Below are positions 1 through 6,829 of a DNA stretch of 9,421 nucleotides, piece by piece; the stretch's first letter is position 1; every line of letters starts with the position of its first letter. This DNA comes from Acidobacteriaceae bacterium. GTDB taxonomy: Bacteria > Acidobacteriota > Terriglobia > Terriglobales > Acidobacteriaceae. The stretch covers positions 1 to 9,421 of the forward strand of contig DAHUXF010000087.1 in assembly GCA_027307295.1 (NCBI GenBank), read 5' to 3'. A program made the position numbers and the translations under genes. The notes below the pieces were generated by a model. The model had not been told where the DNA came from and ran no database searches. It saw nothing but the letters and a program-made list of their open reading frames with translations.

Positions 1-432
1 GCGTTTCCGCAAGCCAGGCTCGCCCTGCTGGGCGAAGGCCCGTTAGAGGATGCGTTAAAACAACAAGCGCAAAAGCTTGGAATCCATCATGCAGTCAGCT
101 TTCCCGGATTACAGCAGAACCCCTGGCGTTATTTCCGGCATGCTGATCTGGTCATTGTGCCCTCCCGTTTTGACGGATTGCCTTATGTCTCGGTTGAGGC
201 CCTCGCGGTAGGCACTCCGGTAGTGGCCACGGATTGCCCTGGCGCTATTCGCGAGGTCCGGGATTGTGATGAACGTATCTTGCTGGTGGCCCCTGAAGAT
301 CCCAGGGCCCTGGCAGAGGGCATTCTTACTGCATTGGCAAAACCAAAAACTCAATTTGCAATGCCGGCGCAGCTGAATAAGTTCAGCTTGCAGAATGCAG
401 TTGACGAATACAGCAAATTGCTTTGTGGCTAG
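1..432 (+). CDS. Glycosyltransferase, GT4 family (C-terminal part, 5' end outside window)
   Basis: Open from the first base in frame 1 to a TAG at 430-432, giving 143 residues with no start inside the window. The visible part is the nucleotide-sugar-binding Rossmann half of a GT-B glycosyltransferase. It begins with a strand-loop of the type ARLALLGEGP, continues with the VSFPGLQQNPWRYFRHADLVIVPSRFDG segment broken here as PGL (35-37) and ADLVIVPSRFDG (47-59), and then LPYVSVEALAVGTPVVATD (60-78). The EX7E-type motif is present with Asp at visible residue 58 in place of the usual first Glu; the second Glu (66) is kept. It would transfer a sugar from a nucleotide donor to a lipid-linked or growing glycan on the cytoplasmic face of the membrane; donor and acceptor cannot be read. 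A GTG at 157 is an internal codon, not the start. It is probably part of the polysaccharide locus to the left of the window. Confidence 0.9.
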   Translation, partial: AFPQARLALLGEGPLEDALKQQAQKLGIHHAVSFPGLQQNPWRYFRHADLVIVPSRFDGLPYVSVEALAVGTPVVATDCPGAIREVRDCDERILLVAPEDPRALAEGILTALAKPKTQFAMPAQLNKFSLQNAVDEYSKLLCG

Positions 433-513
433 AGTTGCCCGTGCCCAGCAGGATTGACACCCAAGAGAGATAACCCAACCCATAGCCTAAAGTTCTTCAG
501 GCCTGCCAACAGA

Positions 514-529
514 CGTGATTTCCATCACG
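514..529. promoter_or_regulatory. CRP/FNR-family-like operator palindrome upstream of cytochrome c
   Basis: Perfect 16-bp inverted repeat: CGTGAT, spacer TTCC, ATCACG. It contains GTGA-N6-TCAC, the core of sites bound by CRP/FNR superfamily regulators. Its centre (521.5) would lie at -41.5 if the TAAGAT hexamer at 551-556 is the -10 element, the usual class II activator position. The palindrome is seen directly; the regulator and the function are inferred. Confidence 0.45.
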
Positions 530-550
530 GCCCGCCCCGCCCAGACTTTT

Positions 551-556
551 TAAGAT
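551..556 (+). promoter_or_regulatory. Possible -10 element of the cytochrome c promoter
   Basis: TAAGAT matches the sigma-70 -10 consensus at four of six positions and lies 36 nt upstream of the cytochrome ATG. No good -35 hexamer is found at the expected distance (528-533 is CGGCCC), which would suit an activator-dependent promoter using the palindrome at 514-529. This is weak evidence on its own. Confidence 0.25.
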
Positions 557-577
557 AGCTATGTGAGTTGCATTTCC

Positions 578-583
578 AGGAGG
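578..583 (+). promoter_or_regulatory. Shine-Dalgarno AGGAGG of the cytochrome c gene
   Basis: Complete AGGAGG with 8 nt to the ATG at 592. It decides the start at 592 over the upstream in-frame TTG at 568, which has no ribosome site. It is the only strong canonical Shine-Dalgarno I saw in front of any gene in the window. Confidence 0.85.
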
Positions 584-591
584 CCCGTCCC

Positions 592-1053
592 ATGAAACTT
601 TCAAAAGCGACGGTTTATGTATTTGCCTGTCTGCAGGGTGGGGTTGTGCTGGTTGGTTTGGTTGCGGCCGCATACACGCCTGCGGACGAGCGGAGTAAAT
701 CTATTCCCCAGAAACAGCAGGGGCCCCTGATTCAATCTCTGAAGGGCGTTGACCTCTTTCGCGCCTACTGCGCTTCCTGTCATGGTACTGATGGCAAGGG
801 AAACGGTCCGGTCGCGCCCGCGCTCAATACAAAAGTCCCCGACCTCACCACCATTGCTCAGAGGAATGGCGGAATGTTCCCGCTAGGTCGTGTGCGCAAG
901 ATCATTGCCGGGGATGAAGCTGTCGTGGCCCACGGAACAACCGAGATGCCGGTCTGGGGGCCTATCTTCCACAAGGTGGAAGAGGACCGGGACTATGGTG
1001 AAGTTCGGTTGCAGAATGTGGCCGGATACTTAGCTTCCATCCAGCAAAAGTAG
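592..1053 (+). CDS. Mono-haem c-type cytochrome, exported
   Basis: A 153-residue protein. Residues 1-5 are a short basic start, and residues 7-27 form a hydrophobic signal or anchor helix ending in AAA, so it is exported and either cleaved near residue 27 or left anchored. A Ser/Gln/Lys-rich linker follows, then the haem-binding CASCH (C60, C63, H64) and GTDGKGNGP. The likely distal haem ligand is M119 in TEMPVWGP. This is a single class I cytochrome c domain with a C-terminal helix ending QNVAGYLASIQ. Role: electron transfer on the periplasmic side; the partner cannot be read. Similar small cytochromes with a MPVWGP motif and an EVRL segment are, from memory, common in Acidobacteriota. The gene stands alone: 159 bp after the glycosyltransferase stop and 108 bp before the dehydratase. 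A CRP/FNR-like palindrome upstream suggests redox- or nutrient-dependent control. Confidence 0.93.
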   Translation: MKLSKATVYVFACLQGGVVLVGLVAAAYTPADERSKSIPQKQQGPLIQSLKGVDLFRAYCASCHGTDGKGNGPVAPALNTKVPDLTTIAQRNGGMFPLGRVRKIIAGDEAVVAHGTTEMPVWGPIFHKVEEDRDYGEVRLQNVAGYLASIQQK

Positions 1054-1084
1054 CGACTGTTCTTTACCAGTGTCGCAGCGGAGT

Positions 1085-1116
1085 TTGATCGCGATAGTAG
1101 AAGCTAATTTTATATA
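1085..1116 (+). promoter_or_regulatory. Possible promoter of the dehydratase gene
   Basis: AT-rich TAATTTTATATAT stretch (1105-1117) in an otherwise GC-richer gap, with a TTGATC at 1085-1090 that could be a -35 element. The spacing to the best -10 candidates is 14 nt (TAATTT) or 20 nt (TATATA), so neither is ideal. Offered only because the gap between the two genes must contain a start signal if the dehydratase is transcribed separately. Confidence 0.25.
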
Positions 1117-1161
1117 TGCCGGAAGGCGGCCATCCATGCAAAATGCCTGTCACGTGGCACA

Positions 1162-2163
1162 ATGGAAGCCATGCATGAACATTCATTTGCCGCTATGCCG
1201 CCTGCCATCGCCACACTGGGGAGGGCGGTTGAAGAAGCAGCGGAGCGAATTCGTGGATCCGTGGCACAAACTCCAGTTGAGCCAAAGTCCCAGCTAGCGC
1301 CGGATGACGGCGTCATGCTCTTTTTCAAAATGGAGAACCAGCAGAAGACTGGGTCATTCAAGTTGCGTGGCGCAAGCAATAAGATATTGTCTCTGGCGCG
1401 CGGAGATGCCGCCAAAGGAGTGATTGCGGCCTCCAATGGCAATCATGGACTTGGAGTAGCGGCAGCCGCAAAAAGCGCAGGCATCGCGGCTGAAGTTTAT
1501 GTTTCGTCGCATGTGTCGCCCGCGAAGGCCCGGCGCATTGAAGAGTACGGGGCCACGATTGTGCGCTCGGGTGATGACCCTCTGGAAGCAGAGATTGCAG
1601 CCCGCTCTGCCGCCGGTCGCCAGGGAAAGGTCTTTATCTCACCCTACAATGATTTTGATGTAATGGCCGGACAGGGCACCATTGCGGCAGAGTTGCTGCA
1701 GCAGGTGCCGCGCGTTGACTCAATTTTCCTAGCAGTCGGAGGAGGCGGGCTCATTGGCGGCGTGGGTGCTTATATGAAGTGCGTTTCACCTGCAACCAAA
1801 GTTGTGGGCTGCTGGCCGGAAAACTCGCGCGTACTCTATGAATCCATGAAAGCTGGACGCATTGTGGAATTTCCCGAACAGCCAACCCTCTCTGAAAGCA
1901 CAGCGGGAGGACTGGAGCAGGGCTCAATCACTCTCGATATATGCCGTAATGTCATCGATGCTTCTGTTTTGGTTTCCGAGCAGGAGATACTCGATGCGAT
2001 GCTTCTTCTTCGCGATTCTCATGGATGGTACGTTGAAGGAGCTGCGGCGGTTGCCGTTGCAGCCTTTCTCAAAGAACGCCAGCGTTATGCGGGGCAGACG
2101 GCAGTTGTGGTGATCTGTGGCGGTAATTTGTCACCTGAGGTTCAGAGCAAGTTGAGCAGCTAG
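1162..2163 (+). CDS. Threonine/serine dehydratase-like PLP enzyme (fold type II)
   Basis: 333 residues, the size of catabolic threonine ammonia-lyases and serine racemases (about 320-330), with no C-terminal ACT regulatory domain. Key features in order: SFKLRG with the PLP-binding Lys67; SNGNHG (91-96), the cofactor-ring loop; the tetraglycine phosphate-binding loop VGGGGL (G193-G196); and CGGN (319-322) close to the C-terminus, where this family has its pyridine-nitrogen contact. The expected reaction is PLP-dependent beta-elimination of L-threonine or L-serine to 2-oxobutyrate or pyruvate plus ammonia; serine racemase or hydroxyaspartate dehydratase activity cannot be excluded from sequence. 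The start is uncertain: ATG 1162 has no good Shine-Dalgarno, and ATG 1171 or 1195 are in-frame alternatives that would not remove any conserved region. It ends 40 bp before the convergent methyltransferase. No functional link with the polysaccharide genes is visible. Confidence 0.9.
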   Translation: MEAMHEHSFAAMPPAIATLGRAVEEAAERIRGSVAQTPVEPKSQLAPDDGVMLFFKMENQQKTGSFKLRGASNKILSLARGDAAKGVIAASNGNHGLGVAAAAKSAGIAAEVYVSSHVSPAKARRIEEYGATIVRSGDDPLEAEIAARSAAGRQGKVFISPYNDFDVMAGQGTIAAELLQQVPRVDSIFLAVGGGGLIGGVGAYMKCVSPATKVVGCWPENSRVLYESMKAGRIVEFPEQPTLSESTAGGLEQGSITLDICRNVIDASVLVSEQEILDAMLLLRDSHGWYVEGAAAVAVAAFLKERQRYAGQTAVVVICGGNLSPEVQSKLSS

Positions 2164-2203
2164 GGGGCATAACATCTCAAAAGCTCAGGGCAGGATGCTG
2201 TTC

Positions 2204-2944
2204 TTACGCTTGCACCGTGCAGTAATAGATTGCGCTGGTAAAAGGCTCGCTGAACCTGGTGGTATGTTGAACATCGACGACCGTGCCGTGTGCGGTGCGA
2301 ACAATCTTCTCAACCATAGGCTGTGTTAGGGCCAGCATCCGGATGGGATTGAGCTTGAGCCGCTCATACGCAAAAGCATGGGACACGCCGAATGCGCGCA
2401 ACAAGCGATAAGCGCGGCGCCGCAATTGCAACCGGTTGCGCAGAGGAAGGTAGATAGGCATCTGGAAGACCAGTATCCCACCCGGCGTCAGGATGCGCAC
2501 CATGTCCGCAATAAGCGCGGCAGCCTTTTTACGGTTCGGCTGATGTTGCAGCACCAGGGATGAGTAAATCAAATCTGCATGCCGTGCTGGAAACGAAGTT
2601 AAATCACTGGCGTGGTGAAACTGGCATTCGGGCGCAAGTTGCCGTGCCTTTTCCAGCATGCCTTGTGAAATGTCCACGCCGTGGCACTCTGGAAAATACG
2701 AGCGCAAAGCGCGTGTGAGCCGACCCACGCCGCATCCAAAGTCAATGGCGCGCCGCCGTTCCTTCGGTAAGCTGAGTTTTTCCGCTGCCTGCATCAGGGA
2801 AGCCACTTCTTCGCCTCCGGTGCGCAAAAACTCTTCCAGCCCCCAGTTCCTGAAGCGCTTTTCCGGCTCTGACAGGATGGCCCACAGAGGATCGAGGGAA
2901 GCCATTTCTTCCCAGTCGCGGGCATGAAGCGGAACGGTACGCAT
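2204..2944 (-). CDS. Class I SAM-dependent methyltransferase
   Basis: 246 residues. The SAM-binding core starts with motif I AIDFGCGVGRLTRAL (66-80), followed by the acidic ribose-binding Asp91 in GVDIS. The next elements are ADLIYSSLVLQHQ (123-135; motif II region) and LTPGGILVFQMP (152-163; motif III region). The N-terminal 60 residues (WEEMASLDPLWAILSEPEKR and on) are helical and resemble the cap found in small-molecule or sugar methyltransferases near glycan genes. After motif III there is an Arg-rich stretch (169-184) of unclear role. It probably O-methylates a sugar or glycan made by this locus; the target is inferred only from context. The gene begins 15 bp after the rmlD-like stop, so the two are very likely cotranscribed. 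No strong Shine-Dalgarno precedes ATG 2944. It is the last gene of the minus-strand block and faces the dehydratase. Confidence 0.85.
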   Translation of the reverse strand: MRTVPLHARDWEEMASLDPLWAILSEPEKRFRNWGLEEFLRTGGEEVASLMQAAEKLSLPKERRRAIDFGCGVGRLTRALRSYFPECHGVDISQGMLEKARQLAPECQFHHASDLTSFPARHADLIYSSLVLQHQPNRKKAAALIADMVRILTPGGILVFQMPIYLPLRNRLQLRRRAYRLLRAFGVSHAFAYERLKLNPIRMLALTQPMVEKIVRTAHGTVVDVQHTTRFSEPFTSAIYYCTVQA

Positions 2945-2959
2945 ACTCAGAAGTATAAA

Positions 2960-3850
2960 TCAATCTCCGGCATGAGTTAGTTTGGCAGAAGTTTTTCTGC
3001 GTACTAGATAATTCTGCAGACCGTCTTTCCAATGGCTGAAGACGTTCAAGGACCTGCTCTTCAAGGCGGCATTTTCCAGCACAGAATATTTTGGACGTGG
3101 AGCTTTCACAGGGAAATCTCCCGGCTGTGCAGGCAGCAGGTGTACTGGAATTCCGCTGATCTCAAAAATGGATTGTGCGAACTCAAACCAGGAGCAGCTG
3201 CCTTCAGACGTGGCATGATACAGGCCGTAATGTGGGGACTTGCTGAGCACAACCAGTTGATGGGCGATCTCTACAGTCGGCGTAGGCGTCACGAATTCGT
3301 CGTCGACCACGCGCACCTCATGGCGTTCGTGGGCCAGCTTAAGCATCAGTTCCACAAAATTTAATCCGCCTTTGGCCCGGCAGGGATTTTCTCCGTAGAT
3401 GGCGGAGACGCGCACGATATAGTGGCGCGGATTGCCCGCACGCACAAAATGCTCTCCGGCCAGTTTGCTGGTCCCATAGACGTTAATTGGTGCAGGTTGG
3501 TCTTCTTCACGATAGGGAGCGCCCTTCAAACCATCGAAAACGTAATCGGTGCTGATGTGCATGAGCGCGGCATTGAGCGCGCTTGTAACCTGGGCCACAG
3601 TGCGCGCGCCAATGGCATTTACAGTAAAAGCGGGCAGCGCCTCTGCTTCGCACCGGTCCACGTTGTGAAATGCCGCGGTGTTGACCACCAGGTCAGGCTG
3701 GAGACGGCTAAGAACGTCACGTACGGACTCCAGAGCGGCTATCTCGATTTGATCGTGGGCCAGGCTCGTTACATTGTGGCCGGCAGCCGAAAAGGCTGAC
3801 GATACATCGTGGCCAAGCTGACCGCTGGCTCCCAGCACGGCAACTTTCAT
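2960..3850 (-). CDS. rmlD: dTDP-4-dehydrorhamnose reductase (RmlD-type)
   Basis: 296 residues from ATG 3850, the usual length for RmlD. The start is chosen because MKVAVLGASGQLG begins directly with the NAD(P)-binding strand and GxxGxxG loop (G7, G10, G13). A longer reading from TTG 3904 adds 18 residues with no family character. Other hallmarks are VVNTAAFHNVDRCE (55-68), STDYVFDG (100-107) and the catalytic Y125-xxx-K129 in VYGTSKLAGE. This extended short-chain dehydrogenase reduces dTDP-4-dehydro-L-rhamnose to dTDP-L-rhamnose, the last step of activated rhamnose synthesis in the cytoplasm. RmlA, RmlB and RmlC are not in the window and would have to be elsewhere. It fits well with the adjacent DUF1972 glycosyltransferase, a family that includes rhamnosyltransferases. 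Cotranscribed with the methyltransferase. A related NDP-sugar reductase with another substrate remains possible. Confidence 0.85.
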   Translation of the reverse strand: MKVAVLGASGQLGHDVSSAFSAAGHNVTSLAHDQIEIAALESVRDVLSRLQPDLVVNTAAFHNVDRCEAEALPAFTVNAIGARTVAQVTSALNAALMHISTDYVFDGLKGAPYREEDQPAPINVYGTSKLAGEHFVRAGNPRHYIVRVSAIYGENPCRAKGGLNFVELMLKLAHERHEVRVVDDEFVTPTPTVEIAHQLVVLSKSPHYGLYHATSEGSCSWFEFAQSIFEISGIPVHLLPAQPGDFPVKAPRPKYSVLENAALKSRSLNVFSHWKDGLQNYLVRRKTSAKLTHAGD

Positions 3851-3873
3851 CGCGTTGTGCCTGCTATGACAGT

Positions 3874-3885
3874 TTGATATATCAA
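3874..3885. repeat. 12-bp perfect palindrome upstream of rmlD
   Basis: TTGATATATCAA, 23 bp upstream of the rmlD ATG. The half-sites TTGAT/ATCAA equal those of FNR boxes, but the spacer is 2 bp instead of 4, so it is not a standard FNR site. On the minus strand it could also supply a -10 element (TATATC, 3881-3876) 17 bp from a TTGGAA (3904-3899); both hexamers match consensus at four of six positions. Confidence 0.35.
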
Positions 3886-3903
3886 TCCCATGGGTCTGTT
3901 CCA

Positions 3904-3909
3904 ACTATA
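3904..3909 (-). promoter_or_regulatory. Alternative -10 element for the rmlD-methyltransferase unit
   Basis: TATAGT on the minus strand matches the -10 consensus at five of six positions and would place transcription start about 47 nt before the rmlD ATG. No convincing -35 hexamer was found. It competes with the TTGGAA/TATATC reading just downstream; either would give the last two genes their own promoter. Confidence 0.25.
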
Positions 3910-3937
3910 CCTTGCATGGGCCTGGGAATCCACATCG

Positions 3938-3971
3938 AGAACGGAGAAGCCTGGACCCTGGCTCCTCTTCT
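3938..3971 (-). terminator. Hairpin in the gap between the DUF1972 glycosyltransferase and rmlD
   Basis: Read as minus-strand RNA it forms an 8-bp stem GAGGAGCC / GGCUUCUC (one G-U pair) around the 8-nt loop AGGGUCCA. It is extended by AGAA/UUCU across a 2-nt bulge. On the plus strand one pair becomes an A-C mismatch, so it is better formed in the sense transcript of the minus-strand genes. There is no U-tract after it, so it is not a classical intrinsic terminator. It could be a pause, a processing site or a Rho-dependent boundary. Confidence 0.35.
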
Positions 3972-4082
3972 TACTTAACGGATCACGCGACTTTTTTGGG
4001 TAGAAGCAGTCTTTGAGGAATCAGTATTCTGAAAATCCGACAGCATGCGTATCGCGGTCAAACACATGCTCACGCTCCAAAC

Positions 4083-5300
4083 TTATGCCCCGCCTCTTGC
4101 TATGACGCTGGAATGGACTTTGGTGGGGTCTTCGCCGGCAGCTAACTGATAGAACAGTTCTTCATACTGATCGGTGATCCGGTCCCAGCTGTACACGGTA
4201 CGAATTCGGTCAGGAGCCCGACGCCGGAGGTCTTCAGCCACCTCAGGTTTGCTTTCAATTAGACTGATCTTTGCGGCCAGATCATCTGCGTCACGAAACA
4301 ACAACCCATGTCCGCCAAGTACTTCTGCGTTGAACGGATTTTCATGGGCCAGGATGCAATTGCCGAACCCCAGGGCTTTCAACAGCGCTGGATTCGTGCC
4401 GCCCATCATGTGACCGTGAATATACGCATAGCAATTGCAATGAAGCTCTTTGACATGATCAATGTTGTCAACATGGCCAAGAAAACGCACACGGTCTCCG
4501 GCATTCGTCTTTAAATCCTGGACGAACTGGCTGCGATAATTCGCGTCCCCGGCTATGGCCAACAATCGCTTGGTGGGCGCGTTCTTGAAGCCTTCCACAA
4601 TGAGGGCGGCATTGTTCTCCGGCACCAGGCGGCTGGCAATCAAATAATAATTCCCCGGTTCCAGACCATACTGACGAACAACCTCAGGATTGCTTGAAGT
4701 CTCAATATTGGCGCCGTACGCAATACATGCTGATGGAGTGTGGAACCGCTCAAGATAAAGCGAACGCATGGCATAAGCATCCGTAACAATCCCCTTGGGC
4801 AGAATTTTTCCACACAGCCGCGCATTCCAGTAGAAGTAAGCTTTCCCCAGCCGGCTCCACTTGCCCCGCTCCCATTCAATGCCATCGACATTAATGGCGC
4901 AGTTTTGGCGGAAGATTCTTGGAATCACGCAATGGAAAGCGTTGGCCACGTTCGTTACCAGCATCGCGTCTACATTCCGTCGTAATACGTCGATCATGCA
5001 GGCAAGGGTATGGGTGGGCGTCCCCAGATTTTTGGTTTCAATGCTGGGCAGGTAGATCAGGCGAACTCCTTTGTACAAAGGAGGGCGTTCCGGGAAGAGA
5101 GATTTGCGGCAATAAACAATTACGTTGTGCCCGCGCTCCACCAGCCGGGGCGCTACCTCAACAAAAAACGTTTCCGTGCCGCTGTACGTGGAAGGCATTC
5201 CGCGTCCGCCAAAGATGGCGAGCCGGAGCTTGCGGCTGTAAACCGGATGTTTCTTCGCCAATTGCGAGGGATCGTTCATATTTTCAAACTGCTCTGTCAC
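4083..5300 (-). CDS. Glycosyltransferase, DUF1972 + GT4 type (putative rhamnosyltransferase)
   Basis: 405 residues from GTG 5300; ATG 5279 (residue 8) is an alternative start and neither has a clear Shine-Dalgarno. The N-terminal DUF1972 acceptor domain begins at about residue 25 with LRLAIFGGRGMPSTYSGTE (26-44), the glycine-rich loop and Tyr-Ser-Gly-Thr-Glu of the family, after a 24-residue polar extension. The GT4 half carries IASRLVPENN (221-230), FLGHVDN (273-279) and HGHMMGGTNPALLKALGFGN (295-314), followed by HENPFN. Characterised members of the DUF1972 group (Cps2T/WchF type) are rhamnosyltransferases of capsule assembly, which suits the neighbouring RmlD. It acts on undecaprenyl-linked glycan at the cytoplasmic membrane face. 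Odd point: residue 308 is Lys (codon AAA, 4379-4377) where I expect the second Glu of the EX7E motif. The gene begins 67 bp after the Wzy-like stop. Confidence 0.85.
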   Translation of the reverse strand: MTEQFENMNDPSQLAKKHPVYSRKLRLAIFGGRGMPSTYSGTETFFVEVAPRLVERGHNVIVYCRKSLFPERPPLYKGVRLIYLPSIETKNLGTPTHTLACMIDVLRRNVDAMLVTNVANAFHCVIPRIFRQNCAINVDGIEWERGKWSRLGKAYFYWNARLCGKILPKGIVTDAYAMRSLYLERFHTPSACIAYGANIETSSNPEVVRQYGLEPGNYYLIASRLVPENNAALIVEGFKNAPTKRLLAIAGDANYRSQFVQDLKTNAGDRVRFLGHVDNIDHVKELHCNCYAYIHGHMMGGTNPALLKALGFGNCILAHENPFNAEVLGGHGLLFRDADDLAAKISLIESKPEVAEDLRRRAPDRIRTVYSWDRITDQYEELFYQLAAGEDPTKVHSSVIARGGA

Positions 5301-5367
5301 GGAGACGGGACTTAAATCTACAGCATGCCGTCTGGCAAATGCGCGCTGAAAACTTTTTTAAATATGG

Positions 5368-6825
5368 TTAACTTTTGCGGACGGCTCTTTGCAATTGGCC
5401 GCTCTCAGTGCCGGCGTCCTTCCGGGTCAGGGAAATTGCACAACCGATCATCCCAAGATGAACCCAGGTAAAAGCTAACAGAGTGCCTTCGGTAAACTGA
5501 AAAGAAATCAGGTAAACAACGGAAGCAGCCAGCAATGCCACCAGTTCAGGATTGTTTTCAAGTTTAATAATTTTCCAACCCCGCCGTGCCAGAGAACCAA
5601 TAAACAGCAAAAAAACCAAGAGGCCAACTACGCCCATATCGTGAAGGACGCGTAGCTCGGTATTGCCGATCCAGCCCACGTCTTCCCATCCAGCGCCAAA
5701 ATCCTTCCAGTCAAACGCGAGCTGGAAACTGGCGGTACCGCTGCCAAAGACAGGATGCTTTGCAATTTCGTCTGCGGCACTGACAATCTGGACCGTGCGA
5801 GTAAACGTGTTGGGGTCGGCTGTCGGGTCTGATATTTCAAACGTACTAAATCGATTTGTGTAGTGTCCAAGAACAAAAGGCAGGATGAGCAGGGCGGCAC
5901 ACAAAAAGGCTGTAGCGGCGGAAAATACAACACGAGCGTTGAGCAGCTTTCGTCTATAAGCAAAGACCGCAACCAGCAGGAAGCCCGCAAACGTCGCTCC
6001 CAGCGCCGCGCGGGATAGGCTCACAGTCATTGCCATCATCGCAAAGAAGGCGCAGCCAATCAGGAATTTTCTGCTGCGCTCCTGCAGATACATGGCCAGC
6101 AGCATGACCGCGAGCGCCCCGGAATAGGCGCCAAGGATGTTGGCTTCATACTGCACTCCGTAGGTAGCCGGAATGTCGCCATACTGGGCCACATCTACGC
6201 CAAACTCGGTAGCAAAAAAAGCATTGGCATAAAAGCAAAGCACCGCATAGCCAGATACAATCACTCCGATCAGCAAGAGGAAACGGAATGCCTTATGCAT
6301 GCGAGCCTGATCAGAAATGTATACGCGCAGCCAGAAGTATGGCAGGATGGCCAGGACCTGCTGCACCGCCCACTTCTCGGTTTGTGGTGGTTCCGGCGAC
6401 CCAAACAAGGAACTGAAGAAATTCAGCGCAATATAGGCCATCAACAGGTAGTCTGGCAATATCCATTGCACCGGCTCGGGCCGTTTTTTCCAGAGAAAAG
6501 GCAGGGCGCAAATCATAAGTCCGCTGATCAGGTGTTCTGGCCGCGCTTTCAGGCCTCCAATCTCCAGAAAGATACGCGGCATGGCAGAAGCCGTTATAAC
6601 CATTAATATTGCAGCTTCCGGGCTATTGCTAAACCAGGCCAGCGCCAGCGGAACTATCACTGCCGCCATCACAACGGTTGCCGTCAGGCCTACGGAATCA
6701 GGCCACAAAAAGACCGCCAGCAGGGTAATGAGGAACAGGATAGGCGTCGGGTTAAGAAAAGACGCGGTTGAAGTACCGATTTTCATTCGTGATAGATGAA
6801 CTCTCAGTTCCTGCAACATTACCAT
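5368..6825 (-). CDS. Wzy / O-antigen ligase-like polytopic membrane protein
   Basis: 485 residues from ATG 6825. This start is 4 nt after the MurJ-like stop; ATG 6819 and ATG 6786 (M14, MKIGTS) are alternatives. A longer reading back to 6942 runs 113 nt into the MurJ gene and is not credible. About 11-12 hydrophobic helices are visible, among them 27-41, 47-65, 71-90, 121-141, 178-204, 229-247, 254-290, 299-320, 398-412 and 427-465. SLSRAALGATFAG (269-281) resembles the short motif in the PF04932 (Wzy_C) core, and a large extracytoplasmic loop of about 75 residues (322-396) contains HPVFGSGTASF (357-367). The family either polymerises lipid-linked repeat units (Wzy) or ligates glycan to an acceptor (WaaL/PglL); sequence alone does not decide. 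Sitting between a flippase-type gene and a glycosyltransferase it is most likely the polymerase of this locus, acting in the periplasm. Confidence 0.8.
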   Translation of the reverse strand: MVMLQELRVHLSRMKIGTSTASFLNPTPILFLITLLAVFLWPDSVGLTATVVMAAVIVPLALAWFSNSPEAAILMVITASAMPRIFLEIGGLKARPEHLISGLMICALPFLWKKRPEPVQWILPDYLLMAYIALNFFSSLFGSPEPPQTEKWAVQQVLAILPYFWLRVYISDQARMHKAFRFLLLIGVIVSGYAVLCFYANAFFATEFGVDVAQYGDIPATYGVQYEANILGAYSGALAVMLLAMYLQERSRKFLIGCAFFAMMAMTVSLSRAALGATFAGFLLVAVFAYRRKLLNARVVFSAATAFLCAALLILPFVLGHYTNRFSTFEISDPTADPNTFTRTVQIVSAADEIAKHPVFGSGTASFQLAFDWKDFGAGWEDVGWIGNTELRVLHDMGVVGLLVFLLFIGSLARRGWKIIKLENNPELVALLAASVVYLISFQFTEGTLLAFTWVHLGMIGCAISLTRKDAGTESGQLQRAVRKS

Positions 6826-6829
6826 AATT

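Noticed and set aside
1053..1076. Hairpin GCGAC / GTCGC just after the cytochrome stop
   Set aside because: Only a 5-bp stem with a large loop and no T-tract; too weak to call a terminator.
1136..1297. ATG at 1136 preceded at 8-nt spacing by GGAAGG, opening a 53-codon frame
   Set aside because: It has the best ribosome site in the gap, but the frame overlaps the dehydratase in another frame, its translation is rich in Pro, Trp and Arg with no family character, and it ends inside the gene. Left out, though leader function cannot be fully excluded.
3851..3904. N-terminal extension of RmlD from TTG 3904
   Set aside because: RmlD proteins start directly with the Rossmann strand; ATG 3850 gives exactly that, and the extension covers the palindrome and promoter-like sequences.
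3992..3997. Run of six T on the plus strand as a terminator tail
   Set aside because: No stem precedes it, and no plus-strand gene reads into this region; on the minus strand it is an A-run.
5010..5371. Plus-strand open frames of 101 and 150 codons across the DUF1972 glycosyltransferase
   Set aside because: Antisense to a gene with well-supported domains; the translations have no recognisable feature.
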